From DASYPP01 sp036006525 (GTDB lineage Bacteria; Gemmatimonadota; Gemmatimonadetes; Gemmatimonadales; GWC2-71-9), in NCBI GenBank assembly GCA_036006525.1, contig DASYPP010000110.1:1-50735 (forward strand): a stretch of 50,735 nt of DNA, in the 5' to 3' direction. This document shows positions 14,699-28,596 of this stretch, in pieces. The notes under the pieces are model-generated. The model was not told the DNA's origin and ran no database searches. It was given only the letters and a program-made list of their open reading frames with translations. A program made the translations under genes and the position numbers. Position 1 is the stretch's first letter, and the number at the start of each line of letters is the position of its first letter.

Positions 14699-16027
14699 AT
14701 TGAGCGGTGCGCCCGCCCGGATCCAGGCCCGGATCGTATCGCGGGTCGCGGCCGGTATCAGGGTCGCGTTGCTGGGCATCCCGCTCGGGCACGCGGCCGG
14801 CGCGGTGTGATCCAGCTTGTTGATCAGCAGGCTCGCGGTCTCCGCCGCGATCCCTCCACCACTGGCCACCTGCTTCAGGGTGCCGGAGGCGCATCCGGTC
14901 GGCACGTCAAACAGCTCGTTGGCATAGGTCGTCGCGGCGCTCAAGTCCAGCTCGAGCCCGCCGAAATTGGCAACGCCATGGCAGCCGGTGCAGCCCTGGG
15001 CGGGAAAGATTCCGTGCACGTTGGCCGTGTAACTGAAGTAGGCGAGGGCCTGGACGGTCACTCCATTGGTGCTGGGCGCCGTGGCCTGGAGCTGGTTCAC
15101 ATAGCGACCGTCGGCCGGCACCGAGCCATTGGCCTCGACCGTCCAGCCGGTCGCGCTCGCCTTGCCGCTGGCATTGGTGTTCACCACGGCCGGACCACCG
15201 AGGATCCCGCCGCCGGCCGTCACCTGGAAAGTGACCGGCAACCCGGCGATCGGGTTGGAGAACGAATCGGTGATGGTAACTTCGGGCGCGATCACCAGTG
15301 CGGTGCCGGCAGCCGCGAGCTGGTTATTTCCCGCGGTGATCGCCATCTGGTACGTGGTGGGCGGGCCCGGGGCGACCACCAGGAACACGTCGATCTGTTG
15401 CGGAGTATTGGAAGCGCCCGGCGCGGCGATGGGAACCGTCGCGGTGTAGGTGCCGACCGTCGTAATGGCCCCGGTGGCCGGGGTGAGAGTGAGCGTCGCA
15501 GGCGCCACCGTGGTATCGAACTGGGCCAGCAACCAGTCCTGCGCTCCCGCGCTGTAGGTGATCCCGCCGATGGTGAGGCCCGAGAGGGTCAACCCGCCGG
15601 CGTTGGTCACCAGGACCGTCTGGGGCGCCGGGCTGGCCTGCCCCGCCTGCGCGTCGAACTCGATCGAGTCGGCCGCGAGCGCGATCTGGGGCGCGGGTCC
15701 GACCCGGACCCGGGCCACGCCCTGGATCCCCTTCACCGTTGCGGTAATCGTCGCCGTGCCATTCCCTACGCCCGCCACTCCGCCGGTGTCATCCACCGTC
15801 GCCACCAGCAGATCGGACGAGGCCCAGACAACCTTTTGGCCGGGACGGAGTGCGCCGGTGGAGTCGAGCGGATAGGCGAAGATCTGGGCCGCAGTGCCGA
15901 TGGGGACGTCGGTGCTGTCGGGAGTCATCTGCACGCTGGCGATGGGCGCGGTGGTCTGGTCGGTGAGCACGGTGGCGCAGGCCAGCGAGGCCATCACCAG
16001 GAACAGGGCCAGCGACGTCTTCGTCAT
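14696..16027 (-). CDS. Ig-like (BIG2) lipoprotein with a cytochrome-type heme motif
   Basis: A 443-residue lipoprotein (signal ending LACA, Cys17). Residues about 28-108 are a BIG2 Ig-like domain (VPIGTAAQIFAYPLDS ... GNGTATITATVKG). Further beta-sandwich regions follow (about 115-225 and 240-320). The C-terminus has a single CTGCH heme-binding motif in IFPAQGCTGCHGVANFGGLELD, as in planctomycete-type cytochromes, and ends in an AWIRAGAPLN segment typical of that family. It starts 6 bases after the kinase-receptor gene ends, so the two are co-transcribed and share BIG2 domains. A possible redox or structural partner on the cell surface is inferred. Confidence 0.78.
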   Translation of the reverse strand: MTKTSLALFLVMASLACATVLTDQTTAPIASVQMTPDSTDVPIGTAAQIFAYPLDSTGALRPGQKVVWASSDLLVATVDDTGGVAGVGNGTATITATVKGIQGVARVRVGPAPQIALAADSIEFDAQAGQASPAPQTVLVTNAGGLTLSGLTIGGITYSAGAQDWLLAQFDTTVAPATLTLTPATGAITTVGTYTATVPIAAPGASNTPQQIDVFLVVAPGPPTTYQMAITAGNNQLAAAGTALVIAPEVTITDSFSNPIAGLPVTFQVTAGGGILGGPAVVNTNASGKASATGWTVEANGSVPADGRYVNQLQATAPSTNGVTVQALAYFSYTANVHGIFPAQGCTGCHGVANFGGLELDLSAATTYANELFDVPTGCASGTLKQVASGGGIAAETASLLINKLDHTAPAACPSGMPSNATLIPAATRDTIRAWIRAGAPLN

Positions 16028-16033
16028 ACGCCC

Positions 16034-18319
16034 TCAACGGATGTCGGTGATCACCCAGGAGTTTCCGCGGCGTTCCAGCATGTATGTGTTGTCGGCGGGC
16101 AGCGTGGTGCGCCGCCCCTCGGTGCTGAAGACCCAGTTTCCCGTCACTCGCGCCGTCGCGTTGGCGCCGGCCAGGTCCACTGAGCCGACGCTGAGCCGCA
16201 CCTGGAGGTTGTCCATGGCCGGCAGGGCCTGGCGCAACTGCTGCTCCCTGGCCGCGGTCATCCCGGGATAGTACGAGCGCACCCGCGCGATGTCCTTGGC
16301 CTGGAGCGCCCCGGCGTACCCCAGGATGGCCTGGGAGACCTGGGCCTTGAGCTGGGCATCGGTGGGACCCAGGTCCCTGACAGTGACCGTCGCGGTGGCT
16401 TGCTTGCCTCCGGCCGACCCGGTGATCACCGCGGTGCCCGCGCCATGCGCCGTCACCTTGCCGTCGGAAGCGACACTGGCGACGTCCGGGGATCCGCTGC
16501 TCCACTCGACAAGACCCTCCAGCACCCGGCCGCTGCCGCTCCGCACCTGCGCGCTCAAGGAGGCGGTCTCGCCGGGATCGAGCGAAATACTGCCCGGGCT
16601 CAACGCGATACTGGCGATTGGGTCCTGGCTCACGGTCACCGCCACCGACTGGCTCTTGCCATCGACGGTCGCGGTGATGGTGGCGCGGCCGACGTCGCGG
16701 GCGATCAGCTGGCCCGACGCGCTGACGAAGACGATGTCGGGCGCGCTCGAGCTCCAGCTGACCGGGCGCCCGGTCATCGGTTTGCCCTGTTCATCATACG
16801 GCTCGGCCTGGAGCGTCGTAGTTCCACCAATGCTGAGCGTGGTGCTTCCCACGACGCGCAACGTGGTCACCGAGGCCGGAGCGGTCACGGTGGCCGGCGG
16901 TGGACGGGTCGCCGCGCGCGGCGGCGGAGTAGTGGACTGCACCGGAGTCGATGGCGTGTCCACCACCGGCGGCGGCGTCACGGCTGAAGTGGTGGTGTCG
17001 GGGCCCGGCACCACGTTGACCGACACGATCGAATCCCGCGGAGCCGGAGCCGCCCGCGACTTCCACGGCTGAGTCACCGCCAGTGCGACCGCCCCGATGG
17101 CCACCACCCCCACACCAATCAACAGACCAATCCGGGAGCCCTTCTTCTCCGCCGGCGCCACCACCGTCGGCGCGGCGATCCGCGACTTGGGCCGGGCCAT
17201 GCTGGGAATCGGGCTCCGCGGCGTGCTCACCCGCTTCAGCACTTCGCGATTGGCGCCGGCCAGCGCGAACTGGACCAGCTGGGTGCGCACGGCGTTTTCA
17301 CTGGTGGAGGACGGCGCCTCCATTGCGGCGACCACGTCCTGGATGTCGGGGAACCGGTCCCCCGGCTCCTTGGCCAGCATGCGGTCGATCGCCGCGGCAA
17401 GATCGGGCGAACAACTGGCAACTTTCTCCCGAACCGGCATGACCGGTTCGTTGATGTGCTTGTACATGATGGTCATGACGCTGTCGGCGTCGAACGGCGG
17501 CCGGCCGGTGAGCATCTCGTACGCCATGATGCCGAGCGAGTACTGGTCCGACGCCCCGGTGAGCGGCAGCGCGTTGCACTGCTCCGGGCTCATGTAGGTC
17601 GGAGTCCCGATCGTCGCCCCGGTCATGGTGAGGCCCTGCTTGTCGGCGACCTTGGCGATCCCGAAATCGGTGAGGATCGGCTGGCCGTCGGTCGAGATCA
17701 TGATGTTGGCCGGCTTGATGTCCCGGTGAATGACTCCACGATGATGGGCATACGCCAGGGCGCTCGCCACCTCACTGATGATCTGGCGCACCATCTCCTC
17801 GGCCAGCGGTGCTTCCTTGACGATGATGGAATCGAGCGGGCGGCCTTCGACGAATTTCATGACGAAGAAGAGCAGGTCTTCTTCCACCCGCACCGCGTAA
17901 ATCGGGATGATGTTGGGATGGCTCAGCCCGGCCGCGGTGCGCGCCTCCAGCAGGAATCGCTCGGCCATCCCTTCGCCCGCGATCAGGGCCGGGTGCATGA
18001 GCTTGACGGCCACCCGGCGATCCAGCTGGAGGTCGTGAGCCAGGAAGACTGTCGCCATGCCACCCGCCCCGAGCTCGGCCAGGATCTCGTACTGACCCAG
18101 CGTGGCCTGGCGAAGGTGGTCGAGCATCCGCTCGGCGCGGGCGCTCTTCGCGGGGGTCGGGCTGGGGGCGGGCGTGGGGATCTGGAAGGCTTCGATCGGG
18201 GTCGTGTCAGAACTGCGGGGCGCTCGCGGCGTCACCCCGGAACCACAGGAGGAGCAAAAACGAGAATTGGGCGCGACCTTGGCGCCACAACGCTCGCACT
18301 GCGTGCTGGTAGGTGTCAC
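16034..18319 (-). CDS. Transmembrane Ser/Thr kinase with zinc ribbon and extracellular Ig-like domains
   Basis: A 761-residue receptor kinase. It has an N-terminal zinc ribbon (Cys8, Cys11, Cys22, Cys25), then a PknB-type kinase at about 75-340 with LGAGGMATV, Lys106, HRDIKPAN (Asp200) and DFG (Asp218). One membrane helix (RIGLLIGVGVVAIGAVALAV) and a Pro/Thr-rich linker follow. Outside there are two BIG2 Ig-like domains (about 490-575 and 580-660) and a SnoaL/DUF4440-like C-terminal domain ending GNSWVITDI. The Ig-like part may sense cell-wall or surface material. It is followed after 6 bases by a lipoprotein with the same Ig-like fold. Confidence 0.92.
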   Translation of the reverse strand: MTPTSTQCERCGAKVAPNSRFCSSCGSGVTPRAPRSSDTTPIEAFQIPTPAPSPTPAKSARAERMLDHLRQATLGQYEILAELGAGGMATVFLAHDLQLDRRVAVKLMHPALIAGEGMAERFLLEARTAAGLSHPNIIPIYAVRVEEDLLFFVMKFVEGRPLDSIIVKEAPLAEEMVRQIISEVASALAYAHHRGVIHRDIKPANIMISTDGQPILTDFGIAKVADKQGLTMTGATIGTPTYMSPEQCNALPLTGASDQYSLGIMAYEMLTGRPPFDADSVMTIMYKHINEPVMPVREKVASCSPDLAAAIDRMLAKEPGDRFPDIQDVVAAMEAPSSTSENAVRTQLVQFALAGANREVLKRVSTPRSPIPSMARPKSRIAAPTVVAPAEKKGSRIGLLIGVGVVAIGAVALAVTQPWKSRAAPAPRDSIVSVNVVPGPDTTTSAVTPPPVVDTPSTPVQSTTPPPRAATRPPPATVTAPASVTTLRVVGSTTLSIGGTTTLQAEPYDEQGKPMTGRPVSWSSSAPDIVFVSASGQLIARDVGRATITATVDGKSQSVAVTVSQDPIASIALSPGSISLDPGETASLSAQVRSGSGRVLEGLVEWSSGSPDVASVASDGKVTAHGAGTAVITGSAGGKQATATVTVRDLGPTDAQLKAQVSQAILGYAGALQAKDIARVRSYYPGMTAAREQQLRQALPAMDNLQVRLSVGSVDLAGANATARVTGNWVFSTEGRRTTLPADNTYMLERRGNSWVITDIR

Positions 18320-18394
18320 GCGATGGATCCCATCCTGGAATCAAAGGGTCCGCGGGTCGCGGGCCGCGCAGGTAAGATACTGCAGGACGCGCAA

Positions 18395-20116
18395 TTACGT
18401 GAGGTGCAGGATCCAGTCCCCGATCACCCGCATCACCTCCGGCGAAATCGTCTCGTCGATCCGGGCATACTCCGCCACCAGGCCGGTTTGGGCGTGCTGG
18501 AAGAGATGATTGAGGCCGGGGAACACCCGGATCGTGACGCCGGGCCGCCCCGCCATGACCCGCTCCATCACGGGAACGCTCTGCTTCGCCGGAACTTGGA
18601 GATCCCGGTCGCCAAAAAGGGCCAGCATCGGAACCCGCAGGGCTCGAAGGGCCGGGACCGGGTCGTAGGACACGAGATAGCGGTACCAGGGGGTGGTCAG
18701 GACCGTGAGCCGCTGACGCAGCGCGGAGGTGTCGGCCAGCATCCGGCTGCTATCAATGGCGGCTTTCTCCGGCGGAGTGAGCCGGCGGTACGCCGAGTCG
18801 GCGACCCGCAGCAGGCCGTCCAGCGCCAGGGCATCGTTGGGCTCGGCCTTCAGGACCTGGTTCATCGCGTATGAAATCTTGTGATTGGCGGACACCAGGG
18901 TGTACGAAGCCCCGGTGGCCAGGGCCAGCACCGAATCCTGGGCGTAGCGGATGGCCTCCCCGGTAACCGCGGGCCCAGCCAGCAGCACGACGTAGGCGAC
19001 GTGTCCGGAGCGTGACGCTGCCAGCGGAGCGACCCAGCCGCCCTCGGAGTGGCCGATCAGCCCGACCCTGGTGGAATCGATCTTCCCATGGTGGCGGAGA
19101 AACTCGACTCCGGCCAGGGCGTCCCCGGCGTTGTCGCTGATGGTGGCGTTCATGATGTTCCCGCTGGATCCGCCCACGCCACGGTCATCGACCCGGAGCA
19201 CCGCGATTCCCCGGCGGGTGAGATAGTCCGCGATCACCAGGAACGGCTTGTGCCCCATGAGCGCTTCGTTGCGGTCCTGGGCGCCGGACCCGGTGATCAG
19301 GAGCGCGGCGGGAAATGGCCCGGTACCGGGCGGCATGGTGAGAGTCCCGGCAAGCCGGGTCCCATCGGCCGGATTGTTGTAGACGACATTTTCCTCGGTG
19401 TACGGAAACGGCGCGACCGGATCCTGGGGTCGCCGGGTGCTGGTCACCGCGCTGTCCCGGCGGCCCAGTCGGAGGCCCATGGTCGCCCCGTTTTGAGTCC
19501 AGATTCCGATCAGCGAGTCGGCCGCCAAGCCTCCCTGGAAGGCGCCCTTGATGTAACTCATCTCGAGAAAGAGTGAGTCTCCCCGAACCGACACATTGGT
19601 CGTTGGAAGGCTGGAGCTGCCCTGGTCCGGACTGTCCAGGGTGACCAGGAGCTGGCCGCAGGGAGCCGGAAGGATATTGAGGCCGAGTCGCAGTACGTCT
19701 GCGCCATTCTGGGACAGCCAGCCGAACCAGTGCCCTTTGAGCGGAGTCGTTGCCGAGGTATCCCGGACCCGAGCCAGGCTGAAGGACTGCGTGGTGCGGC
19801 CCAGCACGGTCCCGCTCAAAACGTCATGATCGACCTTCCCGGCGAAGGTGGGCGAGCCGGGCGTGGTGGGAAGCTGGAACCGTACGCTGTCGCCCTGGAT
19901 CACCAGATTGGACACCGGGTCGGGATCGGTATTCCGGACCAGCATCACCATCCGCGCGTTCCAATCCCCGTTCACCCGCGCGAGCTCAAGCACCGCTCGG
20001 CGGGGCGCCGGCACTCCTTCCACGCTGCCCGCCCAGCAACCGGCCGGCGAGTCCTGGGCGGTGGCAACGGACGAAATGCTGGCGAGCAGGAAGAGGGCAA
20101 GGCGGTTGGAACGCAT
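18395..20116 (-). CDS. Secreted alpha/beta-hydrolase (S33-like) with N-terminal extension
   Basis: A 573-residue protein with a signal peptide (MRSNRLALFLLASISSVATAQ). The first 230 residues form a beta-rich region (GSVEGVPAPRRAVLELARV ... LKGHWFGWL) often found before such hydrolases. The C-terminal half is an alpha/beta-hydrolase with the oxyanion region LLITGSGAQDRNE, nucleophile in GLIGHSEGG, an Asp in ALFGDRDLQVP and a His in FPGLNHLFQH. Probable peptidase or esterase. The start at 20116 fits the signal peptide; ribosome-site match is weak. It is 75 bases upstream of the receptor kinase gene, same strand, possibly the same operon. Confidence 0.88.
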   Translation of the reverse strand: MRSNRLALFLLASISSVATAQDSPAGCWAGSVEGVPAPRRAVLELARVNGDWNARMVMLVRNTDPDPVSNLVIQGDSVRFQLPTTPGSPTFAGKVDHDVLSGTVLGRTTQSFSLARVRDTSATTPLKGHWFGWLSQNGADVLRLGLNILPAPCGQLLVTLDSPDQGSSSLPTTNVSVRGDSLFLEMSYIKGAFQGGLAADSLIGIWTQNGATMGLRLGRRDSAVTSTRRPQDPVAPFPYTEENVVYNNPADGTRLAGTLTMPPGTGPFPAALLITGSGAQDRNEALMGHKPFLVIADYLTRRGIAVLRVDDRGVGGSSGNIMNATISDNAGDALAGVEFLRHHGKIDSTRVGLIGHSEGGWVAPLAASRSGHVAYVVLLAGPAVTGEAIRYAQDSVLALATGASYTLVSANHKISYAMNQVLKAEPNDALALDGLLRVADSAYRRLTPPEKAAIDSSRMLADTSALRQRLTVLTTPWYRYLVSYDPVPALRALRVPMLALFGDRDLQVPAKQSVPVMERVMAGRPGVTIRVFPGLNHLFQHAQTGLVAEYARIDETISPEVMRVIGDWILHLT

Positions 20117-20170
20117 GCGAACTCGGATTGGTGGAGACGGGAATCTAGCAGCCTGGGACGGGCTGGGATG

Positions 20171-20258
20171 CCGTCCACTCAAGGACGGGCACGGAGGCCC
20201 GGAACGGGCACGGAGGCCCGTCCACTCAAGGACGGGCACGGAGGCCCGTCCTACCCTA
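20171..20258. repeat. Three copies of the ACGGGCACGGAGGCCCGT palindrome
   Basis: Three tandem copies of a short palindrome (around 20182-20200, 20203-20222 and 20230-20254), joined by CCACTCAAGG. On the minus strand the array starts at the TAG stop of the penicillin-binding protein gene, as TAGGGTAGGACGGGC. Related elements occur at 28609, 41327, 45043, 48933 and 50564. Confidence 0.88.
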
Positions 20259-22319
20259 GCGGTTGCGGAAGATGGAGATGAATCCTTTGACCGCGCCCTT
20301 GAGGCCGCTCTTGAGATCGTTGAAGAAACCGCCGTCGCCTTCGTGCAGCTGGCACTCTTCGGTCGGCTCGGTGCCGGAACGGAAAAACTCGTTTCGCCTG
20401 GTGGGACAGTATTCCCCCGCCAGCATGCCGCTCTCGGGATCGATCTCGGCCTCCACCACGCCATCGGGGACCGGCCATTCCTCGCCGGAATCCCGGTCCT
20501 GCCAGCCCCGCTTGTAGAACGCGGCCCAGGCCGGCGCGGCCAGCCGGCCGCCCGAGGCGTTCCGGGCGATGCTCTTCGGCGCGTCATATCCAAACCAGAA
20601 GCCGGCCAGGATGCTGGGGGTGTATCCCACGAACCAGACGTCGGCGCCATTGTTGGTGGTGCCGGTCTTCCCGGCGACCGGCCCCCAGACGCCGAGCTGG
20701 CGCACCGGGTAGCCGGTGCCCTCGTCCACCACGGAGCGAAGCATCGAAGTGACGAGAAAGGCGGTCACCGAATCAAGGACCGGGACCGGGGGCTTCGATT
20801 TCTCCCGGTACACCGTCTTGGTCCCCACCATGATGCTGTCCATGAAGCGGGGCTCCACCTTCCAGCCCCCGTTGGCGAACGGCGCATAGCCGGTCACCAA
20901 CTCGATCGGTGTCACCTCCGATGAGCCGAGCGCGAGGGACGGCACCTCGGCGAGCGGACTGGTGATTCCCACCCGGCGCGCCATCGAGGCGACCCGGGCG
21001 ATGCCGATCTCCTGGCTGATCCGCACCGTGGCGGAATTGGCGGAATGGGCGAGCGCGTCGCGGATGGTGATGGTGCCGGAGTAGTCGTCGCCGAAATTGG
21101 CGGGACGCCAGACCCGACCGGCATCGACGATTTCGACCGGCTGGTCGTCCACCATCGTCGCGGGCGTGAGACCGGACTCGAGCGCCGCGGCGTAGACGAA
21201 GGGCTTGAATGCGGAACCCGGTTGGCGGTGGGCCAGCCAGGCCCGATTGTAGCCGCCGCGGGCGGGACCGGTGCCTCCCACCATCGCCCGGACTTCGCCA
21301 GTGGCCGGATCGAGCGCCACCATGGCGCCCTGGACGTTGCCGCCGATCGCGACCGCGCGATCCCGCACCGCGCGCTCCGCCGCGATCTGCGCATTCCGAT
21401 CGAACGTCGTCTGCACGACGATCTCGACATAGGGCGGATGGTTGCCGACTTCTGCCGCCACGAGGTCGCGCACGGCCTCCACTGCGTAGGAGGCGTAGAT
21501 CGGCGGCGTCCAGCCCTGGCGCGCCACCCGGAGCCGCTGGTCCGACGCCTTCTCGGCGGCGTCGCTGGTGATGAAGCCTTCTCGCGCCATCAGCGAGAGC
21601 ACCAGGTTCCGGCGCTCGATGGCCCGTTCGGGATGCTCCCGGGGATCGTACGCCGAGGGTGCCCGGGGCAGGCCGGCCAGCATCGCGGCCTCTCCGAGGC
21701 TCAGGCGATCGACGCTCTTACCGAAGTAGTGCCGACTGGCCGCCTCGACCCCGTAGGTGTCGTCACCCAGGTAAATCAGGTTGAGGTAAAGCTCGAGGAT
21801 CTGGTCCTTGGTGAGCGCGGCTTCGATCCGGGGCGCCAGGCGCAGCTCGATCAGCTTGCGGCCGAAGGAGCGGTCGGAATACTCGTCGCCACCAATGAAG
21901 GCGCTTCGGGCCACCTGCATGGTGAGGGTCGAGGCGCCTTCGCGGACCCCGAGGGAAGTCGCGTTCCGGAAGAAGGCGCGACCGAAGGCATGCCAGTCGA
22001 CGCCGTGATGAGAAGCGAAGCGGCGGTCTTCCACCGCGATAAAGGCGTTGCGGACGTTTTCGGGGATTCGGTCGAGTGAAACGGTGATGCGGCGAACCGG
22101 ATCGAGATATCCCAGCACCTCGCCGTTCCGGTCCAGGACCCGGCCGCCCTGCAGCGGGACATAGGCCCGGATTTCCTCGATCGAGGGGCAGCCGCGGAAT
22201 CCGCAGGTAACGCTATAGGTGAAGCCACAGATGAAGGCCAGGGACACCGTCGCCGCCGTCCAGAGGACGATGCTGCGGCGATGGAGCGAAAGCCAGGTTA
22301 CAACGCGGTTCGGATACAT
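20256..22319 (-). CDS. Bifunctional penicillin-binding protein 1A-type (transglycosylase/transpeptidase)
   Basis: A 687-residue class A PBP that polymerises lipid II glycan and cross-links peptides. It has an N-terminal anchor helix (about 18-37), then GT51 at about 60-240 with catalytic Glu97 in AVEDRRFASHHGVD and GASTLTMQVARS. The transpeptidase at about 300-590 has SxxK in PGSAFKP (Ser369, Lys372), SANSAT and GKTGTTN. A C-terminal tail includes a Cys pair (EYCPTRRNEF ... EECQLHEG). The upstream neighbour is a shortened copy of the same gene. Confidence 0.96.
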   Translation of the reverse strand: MYPNRVVTWLSLHRRSIVLWTAATVSLAFICGFTYSVTCGFRGCPSIEEIRAYVPLQGGRVLDRNGEVLGYLDPVRRITVSLDRIPENVRNAFIAVEDRRFASHHGVDWHAFGRAFFRNATSLGVREGASTLTMQVARSAFIGGDEYSDRSFGRKLIELRLAPRIEAALTKDQILELYLNLIYLGDDTYGVEAASRHYFGKSVDRLSLGEAAMLAGLPRAPSAYDPREHPERAIERRNLVLSLMAREGFITSDAAEKASDQRLRVARQGWTPPIYASYAVEAVRDLVAAEVGNHPPYVEIVVQTTFDRNAQIAAERAVRDRAVAIGGNVQGAMVALDPATGEVRAMVGGTGPARGGYNRAWLAHRQPGSAFKPFVYAAALESGLTPATMVDDQPVEIVDAGRVWRPANFGDDYSGTITIRDALAHSANSATVRISQEIGIARVASMARRVGITSPLAEVPSLALGSSEVTPIELVTGYAPFANGGWKVEPRFMDSIMVGTKTVYREKSKPPVPVLDSVTAFLVTSMLRSVVDEGTGYPVRQLGVWGPVAGKTGTTNNGADVWFVGYTPSILAGFWFGYDAPKSIARNASGGRLAAPAWAAFYKRGWQDRDSGEEWPVPDGVVEAEIDPESGMLAGEYCPTRRNEFFRSGTEPTEECQLHEGDGGFFNDLKSGLKGAVKGFISIFRNR

Positions 22320-22446
22320 CGGCGGCCGGTTCGAGGTTGTCCTACAGATGCTTGCTACGGATGGGTAGCCGCAAATGTTTCAGATTGCACCGAAATGTTT
22401 GGGAACTTGCTGGTATTCCCGACTTTGGAGCTTGGACGGGAATAAC

Positions 22447-23352
22447 CTATCGGGAGTTGGCTCGGCGGGCTGGAACGCGGGTCACGAGATTGGCGGCGGG
22501 CGCGGAACAGCCGCCATGAGCGCTTCCCTGGTGCGCTCCCGCCAGCACGTGAGTGGGTGCCGAAGGAGACGACGGGGCCACCTCGCGCCTCCGGGCCTGG
22601 CGGGCGACCCGGAGCCGTTGACTCGTCGCGGTCCGGGCCGCAGCGGCGGTGATGAACCCTTCTCGCGCCATGAGCGCCAGCACCAGGTTGCGGCGCTCGA
22701 TCGAGCGATCCGGATGATCGCCGGGGTGATAAGTCGATGGCGCCCGGGGTAGGGCGGCCAGGGTAGCGGCTTCCGCGAGGGTCAGCTGGTCCACGCCTTT
22801 GCCGAAGTAGTGCCGGCTCGCGGCCTCCACTCCGTAGGTGCCGTCCCCGAGGTAGATCAGGTTGAGGTACAGTTCGAGAATCCTGTCCTTGGAGAGCGCG
22901 CTCTCGATCCGGGGCGCCAGGCGCAATTCGATCAGTTTGCGCCCCAACGAGCGACCTTCGCCGTCGTCGCCGCAGAGGAACGCGCTCCGGGCGACCTGCA
23001 TGGTGAGCGTGGAAGCGCCTTCGCGCACGCCGAACGACCGCAGGTTCCTGACCAGGGCCCGGCCGAAGGCGTACCAGTCGATGCCATGATGTTCGTCAAA
23101 CCGGCGGTCTTCCACCGCGATGAACGCGTTCCGCACATTGCCGGGGATGCGATCGAGCGGAACAGTGATGCGGCGAGCGCCCTGGTGGGAGGCGTAGGTC
23201 CGGATTTCGGCCACCGACGGGCAGCCATGGAACCCGCAAGTGACGCTGTAGCAGAACCCGCAGATGAAGGCCAACGACACCGACGCCGCCATCCAGAGGA
23301 CGAGGCTCTGGCGGTGGCGGGCAAGCCAGGTGACAAGGCGGTTCGGATACAT
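22447..23352 (-). CDS. Truncated paralogue of the PBP: transglycosylase domain only
   Basis: A 301-residue protein nearly parallel to the first 268 residues of the PBP downstream (same MYPNR start, same anchor helix, AVEDRRFDEHHGID with the catalytic Glu, GASTLTMQVARSAF). It lacks 16 residues that match PBP positions 60-75 (the RVLDRNGEVLGYLDPV strand). Homology ends at RLRVARQ, after which an unrelated 48-residue Arg/Ala/Pro-rich tail replaces the whole transpeptidase domain. It could be a working monofunctional transglycosylase or a decaying duplicate. It is 127 bases upstream of the PBP gene on the same strand. Confidence 0.85.
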   Translation of the reverse strand: MYPNRLVTWLARHRQSLVLWMAASVSLAFICGFCYSVTCGFHGCPSVAEIRTYASHQGARRITVPLDRIPGNVRNAFIAVEDRRFDEHHGIDWYAFGRALVRNLRSFGVREGASTLTMQVARSAFLCGDDGEGRSLGRKLIELRLAPRIESALSKDRILELYLNLIYLGDGTYGVEAASRHYFGKGVDQLTLAEAATLAALPRAPSTYHPGDHPDRSIERRNLVLALMAREGFITAAAARTATSQRLRVARQARRREVAPSSPSAPTHVLAGAHQGSAHGGCSAPAANLVTRVPARRANSR

Positions 23353-23412
23353 CGGCGGCCAGTCTCAGGTGAGGCTTGGATGATACTCTAGCCAGGGGTG
23401 GTATGTTAAGGC

Positions 23413-28166
<4,754 letters not shown>

Positions 28167-28169
<3 letters not shown>

Positions 28170-28201
28170 CGGGTAACGTTTAACGTTTCACGTTCTACGC
28201 T
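28167..28201 (+). repeat. Five 7-bp TAACGTT units starting at a stop codon
   Basis: Units read TAACGGG, TAACGTT, TAACGTT, TCACGTT and CTACGCT. The first three bases of the first unit are the stop codon of the second histidine kinase. The array fills most of the 52-base gap before the response regulator gene. Confidence 0.8.
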
Positions 28202-28221
28202 TGGCAAACACGAGACCAATC

Positions 28222-28596
28222 ATGCCCAGGATCCTGTTGGTCGAGGACAACGAGATGAACCGCGACATGCTGTCGCGCCGGCTGATCCGCAAAGGCTACG
28301 AGATCGTGGTCGCGGTGGACGGCAAGCAGGGCGTGGACATGGCGATCGAGGGCGGCTACGACCTGATCCTGATGGACATGAGCCTGCCGGAGATTGATGG
28401 CTGGGAAGCCACCCGGCAGGTGCGCGCCCATCCCAAGGGCCAGAGCGTCCCTATCATCGCGCTCACCGCACACGCGATGGCGGGCGACCGGGAGAAGGCG
28501 CTCGCCGCCGGCTGCAACGACTACGACACCAAGCCGATCGAGCTGCCGCGGCTGCTGGAGAAGATCGAGACGCTGCTGAAGGGGAGTCCGGCATGA
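28222..28596 (+). CDS. Single-domain response regulator (DivK/Spo0F-like)
   Basis: A 124-residue stand-alone receiver with the acidic pair in VEDNEMN, phosphoacceptor Asp52 in LILMDMSLPEIDGW, Thr82 in LTAHAM and Lys104 in DTKPIE. It lacks an output domain, so it likely shuttles phosphate between histidine kinases and another receiver or DHp protein. ATG 28222 gives the family N-terminus; a TTG at 28201 would add seven residues. The stop overlaps the next gene's ATG (ATGA). Confidence 0.95.
   Translation: MPRILLVEDNEMNRDMLSRRLIRKGYEIVVAVDGKQGVDMAIEGGYDLILMDMSLPEIDGWEATRQVRAHPKGQSVPIIALTAHAMAGDREKALAAGCNDYDTKPIELPRLLEKIETLLKGSPA

Noticed and set aside
20256..23352. Assembly duplication as the cause of the two PBP-like genes
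   Set aside because: The copies differ at many residues, in an internal 16-residue gap and in their tails, so they are diverged paralogues.
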